DNA of 6,348 nt from Pseudomonadota bacterium (GTDB lineage Bacteria > Pseudomonadota > Gammaproteobacteria > Xanthomonadales > Rhodanobacteraceae). The position numbers and the translations under genes are program-made. Of this stretch, positions 1 through 5,189 are shown in pieces. The DNA lies in NCBI GenBank assembly GCA_021783385.1, contig JAJXTX010000153.1, forward strand, positions 1 through 6,348. The letters are read 5' to 3'. Each line of letters starts with the position of its first letter. The stretch's first letter is position 1. The notes beneath the pieces are model-generated. The model searched no databases. It was not told where the DNA came from and saw only the letters and a list, made by a program, of their open reading frames with translations.

Positions 1-1210
1 CGTTGCGGATCCAGCCCAGTTCGATGTCCTGCTTCTGCAGAAAATTGTCATGCGCAAACTCATGGTCGGCGGTCAACGAGATGCCCGCGCGACGCCAGTA
101 CGACTGTATCCGCAGGCCTTCGGCGAGGGCGCGATAATCCAGGTACTTGCGATGCCAGCCGCGCTTGCTGGCCAGCACGGCAATATAGGCGCCGGTGGCA
201 AACAACAGCAGGAACACGAAGATCATGTAGTCCTGCGCGGGAAGATCCGCGTAGCAGGTGAAGGCGATGCCCATCAGCGCTGCGAGCGTGTAGGTCGTGC
301 GCATCGCCAGCAGCACGCGCTGCTGAAAATGCATCGCCAGCCAGTCGGCGGCATGAAACAGCTGGTCGATGGCGGCGGTGGAGGCACGCACAGTCGCGTG
401 ACGCGCCTGCACGGTGGTGTTGATGGCGGCGGCGTATTTGCGCCCGTCGGCGCTGAACTCGGCCATCCGCGCAAACATCAGCCGGAACTCCGCCGGCAGG
501 CCATCCGCCGCTGCCACCACGGCGCCGTCGGTGCGCCAGCATGCCTGCCCTGGCAGCAGGCCAGCCGCCGGAGCGCCGTCGGCTTCGTCGCGCGAACACA
601 CGATGTGATACAGCAGGCGCTCATCGCCACCCCCCAGCCGGTGCTGCGGCATCTGGCGCCGATCGATCAGGTCGGGCATCGCGCCGGTCAGGTGATAGTT
701 CACGATCTGGGCGGTGCCACCGAGTCGATGCGTCGCCTTGCCGTCCCAGATTGCCAGCAGGATGTGGCAATGGCTGGAGATGTAGATACCTGCCTGGGCA
801 TAGGCGCGGTTGCGCGGTATGCCATCGGCTTCGAGCGCATGCCTCGGTTGCCCCGCGCGCTGCGGCAACTGCACGATCTGCGCCTGACGGCATAGCGCCT
901 CGAAACTGGCGCGCACGGCCGGGTCGACAAAGTCGGTGACGTAGAGATCCCGCGGCAGCGGCAGCGGTGCCATCAGCGTGGCGCCGGCGGCGAGCGCCTC
1001 CTGCGCCACCAGTTGATCACCGCCTTCGGCCAGCGCCGACAGCACCACCAGCGGCAGTTCGGGAAAATCGCGCTGCAGTTGCGCAAAAAAATCGCGTACG
1101 CGCTGCCGGATCGGCTCGATCTCCCGCGCGGGAATATTGCGATGGCTGGTCACGCCAATCACCAGCGGCACGCTGGTCGTTGCGGTCGGGTGGCCTTCGG
1201 GCGTCAGCAT
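1..1210 (-). CDS. SLOG-SLATT type two-transmembrane protein, C-terminus cut by window edge
   Basis: 403 residues are visible and the frame is open at position 1, so the C-terminus is missing. Residues about 16-94 form a SLOG-type Rossmann fold: strand plus VIGVTSHR (17-24), then VVLSALAEGGDQLVA (55-69), then a PLPLP...YVTDF segment (82-94). A further strand, ILLAIWDG (150-157), is followed by GGTAQIV. SLOG domains bind nucleotide-derived ligands. Residues about 303-321 and 328-348 are two membrane helices. They are followed by YRALAEGLRIQSYW (359-372), the signature of SLATT-type predicted membrane effectors. Family members usually have GVTGHR where this one has GVTSHR. The ATG at 1210 is chosen with AAGGA 11 nt upstream; an in-frame ATG at 1222 has no well-spaced ribosome site. 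The frame stays open upstream to a stop at 1364-1366, so a longer N-terminus is possible but lies outside the recognisable domain. It is the last visible gene of the TIR locus. The ligand and the pore-forming role are inferred. Confidence 0.85.
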   Translation of the reverse strand, partial: MLTPEGHPTATTSVPLVIGVTSHRNIPAREIEPIRQRVRDFFAQLQRDFPELPLVVLSALAEGGDQLVAQEALAAGATLMAPLPLPRDLYVTDFVDPAVRASFEALCRQAQIVQLPQRAGQPRHALEADGIPRNRAYAQAGIYISSHCHILLAIWDGKATHRLGGTAQIVNYHLTGAMPDLIDRRQMPQHRLGGGDERLLYHIVCSRDEADGAPAAGLLPGQACWRTDGAVVAAADGLPAEFRLMFARMAEFSADGRKYAAAINTTVQARHATVRASTAAIDQLFHAADWLAMHFQQRVLLAMRTTYTLAALMGIAFTCYADLPAQDYMIFVFLLLFATGAYIAVLASKRGWHRKYLDYRALAEGLRIQSYWRRAGISLTADHEFAHDNFLQKQDIELGWIRN

Positions 1211-1287
1211 GGGTCTGAGCATCCTTGTCTGGGGCGCGGGTTTGTCGCATGAATCTTGGGCGCTGATGCTGACAACGGACGTGCAGC

Positions 1288-1305
1288 GCCAGAGGATGCT
1301 CTGGC
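1288..1305. repeat. Perfect 7-bp hairpin in the operon spacer
   Basis: GCCAGAG and CTCTGGC are exact reverse complements around a 4-nt loop. The element lies 78 bp upstream of the SLOG-SLATT start codon. In the minus-strand transcript it would form a stable short stem with a CATC loop. No T-tract follows, so termination is unlikely; an RNA-stability element or operator is possible. Confidence 0.4.
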
Positions 1306-1341
1306 ACTTGGATGTCAACACGTTTCGGCGAATCTGGCCAA

Positions 1342-1356
1342 CTGGCGTGACGCCAG
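1342..1356. repeat. Perfect 6-bp inverted repeat with 3-nt loop
   Basis: CTGGCG and CGCCAG flank TGA. It lies in the same spacer as the 7-bp hairpin at 1288-1305 and shares its CTGGC/GCCAG core. A further CTGGCC occurs at 1334-1339, so the spacer repeats this pentamer in both orientations. Its function is unknown. Confidence 0.35.
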
Positions 1357-1467
1357 AAAAGGATCAGGACTCAGCGTCCGGCATCTTCTTGCTGCCGAAA
1401 AGTGAACCTGACCCTTTCTGTCGAACTTGGCAGCGCCTTGGGCACCTGTTGGGGCCAAGTAGTAGTA

Positions 1468-1875
1468 CTAGCGATTCTGGATCGTCGGATTTGTGACCAC
1501 TCCCGTCGGATTGACAATGTCGGCTATCGTCGAATACTGGGTTCCACCAATTGTGGCCCACAACTGATAGGCCCAGCTGCCGGCCGAGTTGACGCCGCCT
1601 GGATCGTTATTGTTGTCCGTTATCTGGATCTTGCCGTTGGGCAACAGCTGCAGTCCGGTGAATACGCCAGTGGGTGGCTGTGGAGCGGGTGACGGAAGCC
1701 ATGCAAATCCCTTGTTGCCTGCATCAAGGGCGTTGAACGTTCCGGAGGCGGCGTTGCCGGTCAGCTGCCAGGAGATCGTAGTTACCTGGCCGTGACCCAT
1801 CTGGTTGCCGTTTCCGGATTGGTCGACGTCGAGGTTTCCGTCCTTCAGTATCACATTCAGTGTTACGTTGGGCAT
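1468..1875 (-). CDS. Small beta-rich protein of unknown function in the TIR/SLOG locus
   Basis: 135 residues, no family recognised with confidence. The start is the ATG at 1875, with AGGAG 6 nt upstream; the frame extends to 2022 inside the TIR gene, but that extension is arginine-rich shadow sequence with no ribosome site. The protein begins MPNVTLNVILKDGNLDVDQS. Alternating hydrophobic residues continue through TTISWQLTG (32-40), FTGLQLLPNGKIQITD (72-87) and WAYQLWATIGG (99-109), ending NPTIQNR. The content is rich in Gly, Asn, Thr and Asp, with an Asp/Asn-rich turn (DNNNDPGG, 87-94). There is no signal peptide, membrane helix or cysteine. This looks like a compact cytosolic beta-sandwich, perhaps a ligand-binding or adaptor module. 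It lies 67 bp after the TIR stop on the same strand, so co-transcription is likely. A role as inhibitor, ligand carrier or sensor is only inferred from position. Confidence 0.8.
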   Translation of the reverse strand: MPNVTLNVILKDGNLDVDQSGNGNQMGHGQVTTISWQLTGNAASGTFNALDAGNKGFAWLPSPAPQPPTGVFTGLQLLPNGKIQITDNNNDPGGVNSAGSWAYQLWATIGGTQYSTIADIVNPTGVVTNPTIQNR

Positions 1876-1881
1876 GGTCTG

Positions 1882-1886
1882 CTCCT
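1882..1886 (-). promoter_or_regulatory. Ribosome binding site deciding the start of the small middle gene
   Basis: On the minus strand CACAGGAGCAGACC precedes the ATG at 1875. The AGGAG core with a 6-nt spacer is the best Shine-Dalgarno match in the locus. It rules out the longer reading that would start inside the TIR gene. It also suggests this small gene is translated at least as efficiently as its neighbours. Confidence 0.75.
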
Positions 1887-1942
1887 GTGTGAATTGATGG
1901 GCGGCATCAAGGGCATGCCGCGGTGCCTGCTTCAATTGCTGC

Positions 1943-4189
1943 TCACTCCGCCCGCACAGCAGATGACGAGCGAGCAGGCTTGCTGGCGTCGGCCTGCATG
2001 ATCTGCGCGATCCGCTGTGCAAATGGCGCGTTCACCGGGAAGTCGATACGCGCGCGCTGCAGGATCACGAGCAGTGCCGGATCACGATAGCCGGCGTTCC
2101 AAAGGCGCTTGATCAGGGGCTTGGCTTCGGTCCTTTTCCCCAGATCGAGTAGCGCCTCTACCTGCAGCGAGAGCAGGCGCGGGTCGTCTTTGCCACTCTT
2201 GACGGATTGAGTCATCGTCCAAATCTCGTCACGCAGTTGCTGCGCCGCTGACGCGTCACTGCTGGCGTCGGCTAGCAGCAGCTTCGCCGTCAGCATATCC
2301 AGCAGGAGGCCGCGGTCGCCCGGCTGCTTCACGAATAGCGGTTCGAGGATGCCAAGCGCTGCCTGTACCTGGCTCAGCGCCTTGTCGGCATGCTCGCTGG
2401 CCAGCGATTGCGCCGCCTGCTCGATGCGCGCCGCTGCATCATCCTGCTGCCAGTAAGCGTTGGCCGGGTCCTGCCGGGTCAGCGTTGCAAGTATTGTCAG
2501 CGACTCGGCCGTAAGCGCTTGTGCTTCTGCCAGCTCGCCGTTGAGGCGCTTCAGGCGGCTCAATTGAGTGAGATAGATGGCCAGCTTGTCCTGAAAGTCG
2601 GTTTGCTTTGGATCGATATGAATCAGTTGCCGGGCAATGTTGATCGCTTGTTGCAAATCGCGGATGCCAGTTTCGATGTCACCGGTCATGCTTAGCGTGC
2701 GTCCGAGGATGGCACGGACCCGCAGCACGTTTACGCGTTGGTTGGTGTCTCGAGGGTCCCTCGCCGACAAGCGGGTTTCAATGGCGTCATCGGCCCGGTA
2801 CTCGGCGACCGCCTGCGCTAGGTCGCCGCGTTGCAAGGCCAGCTTGCCCAGGTTGTTGTGGGCATCGCCCAGTGCGGATACCCAGTCGCTCTTGTTCGGA
2901 TTTGCGGCGACGAGCTCACGCGCCAAGGCCAGCGTGTTCTGGTACGCAGCGGCTGCTGCATCCGTTTGCCCACGAGCTTCCAGCACATGGCCGAGATTAT
3001 TGTTTACGGTCTGCAGTTCGAATTTCGTCGATAGGTCGTTGGCGGCATCCGCCTGTGCCCGCTTCAGAACGCTTCGCGCGATTTCGAAATTTTTCTGGGC
3101 GGCATCCAGATCGCCTTGATTCCAATCGGTCAAGCCAATAAAGGACATGGTGCGTGCGTACGCGGTCTGACGGGCAACGTCCGCTGGCATGTCATTGGCA
3201 AGCCGCGAGGAAAGTTGCGCGGAAGCGCGAAACGATGCCAGCGCTTCTGCCAGCTTGCCCTGGCCCATGCGCACAGTGCCGATTTTTTCCAGCGCCTTGG
3301 CGCGCTGCGCCAGCGCCTCGTCGGTGACATCGGCAGTCGGCAGCGACTCGAAGTAGCTCATTGCCTTGTCATCGACCGCTTCCATGATGTCCAGCCGCGA
3401 CACCTGCGCCAGCTTGTCGTTGAGGTCCCCGAGCATGAATCCGACCAGATCCTCGGCCTGCTTCTGCCGGCGCTCGGCGGCGTGGCGGGCGACCACGGCG
3501 GCGTGGCGTGCGAACAGCGCGGCAATGGCAAGGGTGGTGGTCACCGCCATCACCGCCACCGCCAGCGCCGCGATCGCGGTCATGCGCCGGGTGCGCCGCT
3601 GCAGTTCGCGCTGCTTCAGTTGATCGAAGCCGACATCCAGCAGGCCGGCAATCAGCTTCAGCTTGGCGTTGGTCTTGCCGTCCTTGCCGGGCCGCGCATC
3701 GGCGGCAATCGGCTCGGTGCGTTCGCTGCTCAACGCGCCGTCGGCACCGAGCTGATACCGCAGCGCGTGGGCGAAGCACTCCTCCGCTGCGCGGCCGGGC
3801 AGCTCGCTGGCATTGGGTTCGCCATCGACGATCAGGCAGAAGATGCGCTCGCTGCGGCCGAGCCGCTTGAACGCCAGCACTTCCTCGTCGACCCAGCGCG
3901 AAGCGGCCGAGCGCGGCGAGCAGATCACGATCAGGTTCGCCGATTGCGCCAGCGCCTCATTGACCTTGCGGCCGAGATCGTTGGCGCTGGCCAGCTCATC
4001 GCGGTCGCGAAAAATCGGCGTCAGGCGCTTGGGGATCACGCCGGCCGCGGTGCTCTGGCCGACCAGCCGCTTCGGGATCGCATAGGTTTCCAGCGCCTTG
4101 TGCAGCCAGTCGGCCCAGGCTTTGTCCCGGTGGCTGTAGCTGATGAAGGCGTAATACCGGAAAGCTGGCATCACCGAGGCCTGCGTCAT
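1943..4189 (-). CDS. TIR domain - transmembrane helix - TPR array protein
   Basis: 748 residues from the ATG at 4189 (GGGAG 11 nt upstream). GTG 4201 sits on top of that site, and ATG 4171 is also possible. Residues 10-125 are a bacterial TIR domain: FISYSHRD (15-22), the FRDRDEL loop (60-66), LIVICSP (86-92) and SRWVDEE (97-103). Glu103 lies four residues after Trp99, the position of the catalytic glutamate in NAD-cleaving TIR proteins. After a linker containing EPIAADAR comes a basic patch (194-202) and one membrane helix (203-227). A helical, probably coiled-coil segment (228-265) contains DLVGFMLGDLNDKL. TPR-like helical repeats run from about 295 to about 600, with further helices to the end. 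Expected topology: single-pass, TIR cytosolic; the side of the TPR part depends on orientation, and the basic patch before the helix favours a cytosolic N-terminus. Probable activity is NAD hydrolysis or cyclisation triggered through the TPR sensor part; this is family-based inference. It is first in the three-gene locus. Confidence 0.92.
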   Translation of the reverse strand: MTQASVMPAFRYYAFISYSHRDKAWADWLHKALETYAIPKRLVGQSTAAGVIPKRLTPIFRDRDELASANDLGRKVNEALAQSANLIVICSPRSAASRWVDEEVLAFKRLGRSERIFCLIVDGEPNASELPGRAAEECFAHALRYQLGADGALSSERTEPIAADARPGKDGKTNAKLKLIAGLLDVGFDQLKQRELQRRTRRMTAIAALAVAVMAVTTTLAIAALFARHAAVVARHAAERRQKQAEDLVGFMLGDLNDKLAQVSRLDIMEAVDDKAMSYFESLPTADVTDEALAQRAKALEKIGTVRMGQGKLAEALASFRASAQLSSRLANDMPADVARQTAYARTMSFIGLTDWNQGDLDAAQKNFEIARSVLKRAQADAANDLSTKFELQTVNNNLGHVLEARGQTDAAAAAYQNTLALARELVAANPNKSDWVSALGDAHNNLGKLALQRGDLAQAVAEYRADDAIETRLSARDPRDTNQRVNVLRVRAILGRTLSMTGDIETGIRDLQQAINIARQLIHIDPKQTDFQDKLAIYLTQLSRLKRLNGELAEAQALTAESLTILATLTRQDPANAYWQQDDAAARIEQAAQSLASEHADKALSQVQAALGILEPLFVKQPGDRGLLLDMLTAKLLLADASSDASAAQQLRDEIWTMTQSVKSGKDDPRLLSLQVEALLDLGKRTEAKPLIKRLWNAGYRDPALLVILQRARIDFPVNAPFAQRIAQIMQADASKPARSSSAVRAE

Positions 4190-4271
4190 GACATGCAGCA
4201 CTCCCGTGCCTGGTCACACATTCCCTTGCCAGAGGGTTTTCACCATGCGCCTGAGATCAGCGGGAGGCGCA

Positions 4272-4308
4272 ATTACGTACGGTCACTGCCACCCCGCGCA
4301 GAAAGATA
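4272..4308 (-). promoter_or_regulatory. Candidate promoter elements for the TIR locus
   Basis: Two possible -10 elements lie downstream of the CRP-type site on the minus strand. TGCTATCTT (extended -10, 4311-4303) would place the start near 4296, with the operator centred about 32 bp upstream, overlapping the -35 region; this arrangement suits repression. CGTAAT (4277-4272) would place the start near 4265, with the operator about 62 bp upstream, the classical class I activation spacing. Neither has a good -35 box at 17 bp. Both are weak matches, and only one or neither may be used. Confidence 0.35.
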
Positions 4309-4317
4309 GCATGTCAA

Positions 4318-4337
4318 AATGTGATGCGTGTCACATT
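4318..4337. promoter_or_regulatory. CRP/Clp-family operator, exact TGTGA-N6-TCACA
   Basis: AATGTGA and TCACATT form perfect 7-bp arms around TGCGTG, matching the consensus of cAMP receptor protein and of its xanthomonad relative Clp. The site is symmetric, so it can serve either divergent gene. It is centred 138 bp from the TIR start codon and about 152 bp from the DUF1232 start codon. It is closer to candidate TIR promoter elements (about 32 or 62 bp) than to the plus-strand promoter (about 120 bp), so control of the TIR locus is the likelier role. The identity of the regulator, CRP, Clp or another family member, cannot be told from the site. Confidence 0.7.
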
Positions 4338-4362
4338 AATCGGCGATGCAGGCTGGTAGGCA

Positions 4363-4402
4363 CCCAAGCAAAAAACGGGCCGCACCGCCCTTGCAGCTTG
4401 GG
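4363..4402 (-). terminator. Bulged hairpin with U6 tract on the minus strand
   Basis: Read on the minus strand, outer arms CCCAAGC (4402-4396) and GCTTGGG (4369-4363) enclose an inner stem GGGC-GGTGCG-GCCC (4390-4377) followed by G and six T (4375-4370). The inner stem has only 4 bp, so termination would be weak. It could stop antisense transcription coming out of the DUF1232 region, or act as a leader structure if the TIR promoter lies further upstream. A chance arrangement is also possible. Confidence 0.3.
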
Positions 4403-4413
4403 GATGGGAGCAT

Positions 4414-4441
4414 TTGACGCCCATGCCGTTGCCGGCATAGT
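4414..4441 (+). promoter_or_regulatory. Sigma70-like promoter for the DUF1232 gene
   Basis: TTGACG (4414-4419) matches the -35 consensus at 5 of 6 positions. CATAGT (4436-4441) matches the -10 at 4 of 6 after a 16-bp spacer. Transcription would start near 4448, giving a short leader of about 32 nt before the ATG at 4480. It is the best promoter match in the intergenic region. Confidence 0.5.
4423..4438. promoter_or_regulatory. Palindrome ATGCCG-TTGC-CGGCAT inside the promoter spacer
   Basis: Perfect 6-bp arms with a 4-bp centre lie between the -35 and -10 boxes of the plus-strand promoter, and overlap the first three bases of the -10. This placement is typical of a repressor operator. The half-site does not match a regulator I can name. 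Confidence 0.4.
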
Positions 4442-4479
4442 CTGAGTTTTATCTTGCGCTGCCATGAGAGTTGCTGACC

Positions 4480-5052
4480 ATGAGTATGGATATCTGCATC
4501 ACCCTGAGCGACGCTGACCTGAAGCTTTTTGTCGACGGCATGAAGGGCGCCCAGAAAAAGGTTGACCATCTGGATGCCGTCAGCATTGTCGGTGCTGCGC
4601 GCAATCTGCTCGAAATTGCCAACACCAGGGCATTGCCTGATTTCGTCGCCACGCGCTTCAGGCACGTGGAGACCATGATCGCGATGGTCGAGGATGCAGG
4701 ATTCGGTCTGCCAGACCAGGATCGCGCCAATGTGCTGGCAGCCCTGGCCTATTTCGCCAGTCCGGAGGACATCATTCCAGACAATATGCCGGTGCTCGGA
4801 TTCCTCGACGATGCACTGATGATCGAGCTGTGTGCGCGCGAGCTGCAGCACGAGATCGAGGCCTATACCAAATTCCGTGCGTGGCGCGACAACGAAGCCA
4901 GCCGGCGCGGCGTGAATAGCTCCGAACTCATGCTGACCCGCGTCGAGTGGGCTGAAACCCGGCGGATCGAGAGCATCGAGCGCATGCACCGGTGCCGCCA
5001 CGAGTCGTATGTCAGCGGCAAGTGGGCGCCGGTGCTGTTTCAGGTGCGTTGA
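4480..5052 (+). CDS. DUF1232 / YkvA-like protein
   Basis: 190 residues from the ATG at 4480, with GAGAG 9 nt upstream; an in-frame TTG at 4471 and ATG at 4486 are the alternatives. The recognisable part is SPEDIIPDNMPVLGFLDDAL (residues about 96-115), the core of DUF1232, whose hallmark is an Asp-Ile/Leu-Ile-Pro-Asp motif followed by a Pro-x-x-Gly-x-x-Asp-Asp turn. The N-terminal 90 residues and the C-terminal 60 (Arg/Glu-rich, with VEWAETRRIESIERMHR) are helical and unlike anything I can name. They make the protein longer than typical YkvA proteins of about 100-140 residues. No signal peptide is visible. DUF1232 proteins have no established biochemical role and are often predicted to be membrane-associated. 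The gene is transcribed divergently from the TIR locus and ends at a terminator hairpin, so it is probably monocistronic. A functional link to the TIR locus is not shown. Confidence 0.85.
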   Translation: MSMDICITLSDADLKLFVDGMKGAQKKVDHLDAVSIVGAARNLLEIANTRALPDFVATRFRHVETMIAMVEDAGFGLPDQDRANVLAALAYFASPEDIIPDNMPVLGFLDDALMIELCARELQHEIEAYTKFRAWRDNEASRRGVNSSELMLTRVEWAETRRIESIERMHRCRHESYVSGKWAPVLFQVR

Positions 5053-5081
5053 TCGCGGCGGCACGGTCGCCATGAGGCTTG

Positions 5082-5105
5082 CGAAGGGCGCCACGGCGCC
5101 CTTCG
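5082..5105. terminator. GC-rich hairpin between convergent genes, probable bidirectional terminator
   Basis: CGAAGGGCGC and GCGCCCTTCG are exact reverse complements (10 bp) around CACG. The hairpin begins 30 bp after the DUF1232 stop and lies about 85 bp beyond the halogenase stop on the opposite strand. No long T-run follows on either side, so it is not a textbook intrinsic terminator. Strong stems of this kind between convergent genes commonly end or stabilise transcripts. Confidence 0.6.
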
Positions 5106-5189
5106 TCGTCTGAGTCGCACCCGTCACGCGTTGACCGATCGGCAGGTGCGCATCACTGCCACTCGGTTGCAGTCGCTGCGCAGATCAAT

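Larger units (their letters stand above)
1211..1467. other. Intergenic spacer with small inverted repeats
   Basis: This 257-bp gap separates the small middle gene from the SLOG-SLATT gene and encodes nothing recognisable. It contains two perfect short hairpins: GCCAGAG-GATG-CTCTGGC (1288-1305) and CTGGCG-TGA-CGCCAG (1342-1356). Neither is followed by a T-run in the minus direction, so neither is a convincing intrinsic terminator for the upstream genes. A minus-strand TTGACA (1318-1313) resembles a -35 box but has no good -10 at 16-18 nt. By eye the stretch is less GC-rich than the flanking genes. It could hold a secondary promoter or RNA structure tuning the last gene; nothing here decides that. 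Confidence 0.4.

Noticed and set aside
50..895. 281-residue plus-strand open frame
   Set aside because: It is antisense to the SLOG-SLATT gene, whose frame has recognisable motifs. The plus-strand product is His/Gly/Arg-rich with no family features, typical of a shadow frame in GC-rich DNA.
1876..2022. N-terminal extension of the small middle gene into the TIR gene
   Set aside because: The extension overlaps the TIR C-terminus, is arginine/serine-rich, and lacks a ribosome site, whereas ATG 1875 has AGGAG at ideal spacing.
4222..4240. CCCT-N6-AGGG followed by TTTT on the plus strand
   Set aside because: A 4-bp stem with only four T is too weak to call a terminator, and no plus-strand gene ends just before it.
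3116..4309. 397-residue plus-strand open frame
   Set aside because: It lies wholly opposite the TIR domain, membrane helix and first TPRs of the minus-strand gene. Its translation is compositionally biased (Arg, Gln, Gly, Ala) and has no recognisable motif.
4336..5127. 263-residue minus-strand open frame
   Set aside because: It is antisense to the DUF1232 gene, whose DIIPD core is unmistakable. The antisense translation shows no family and would run through the intergenic control region.
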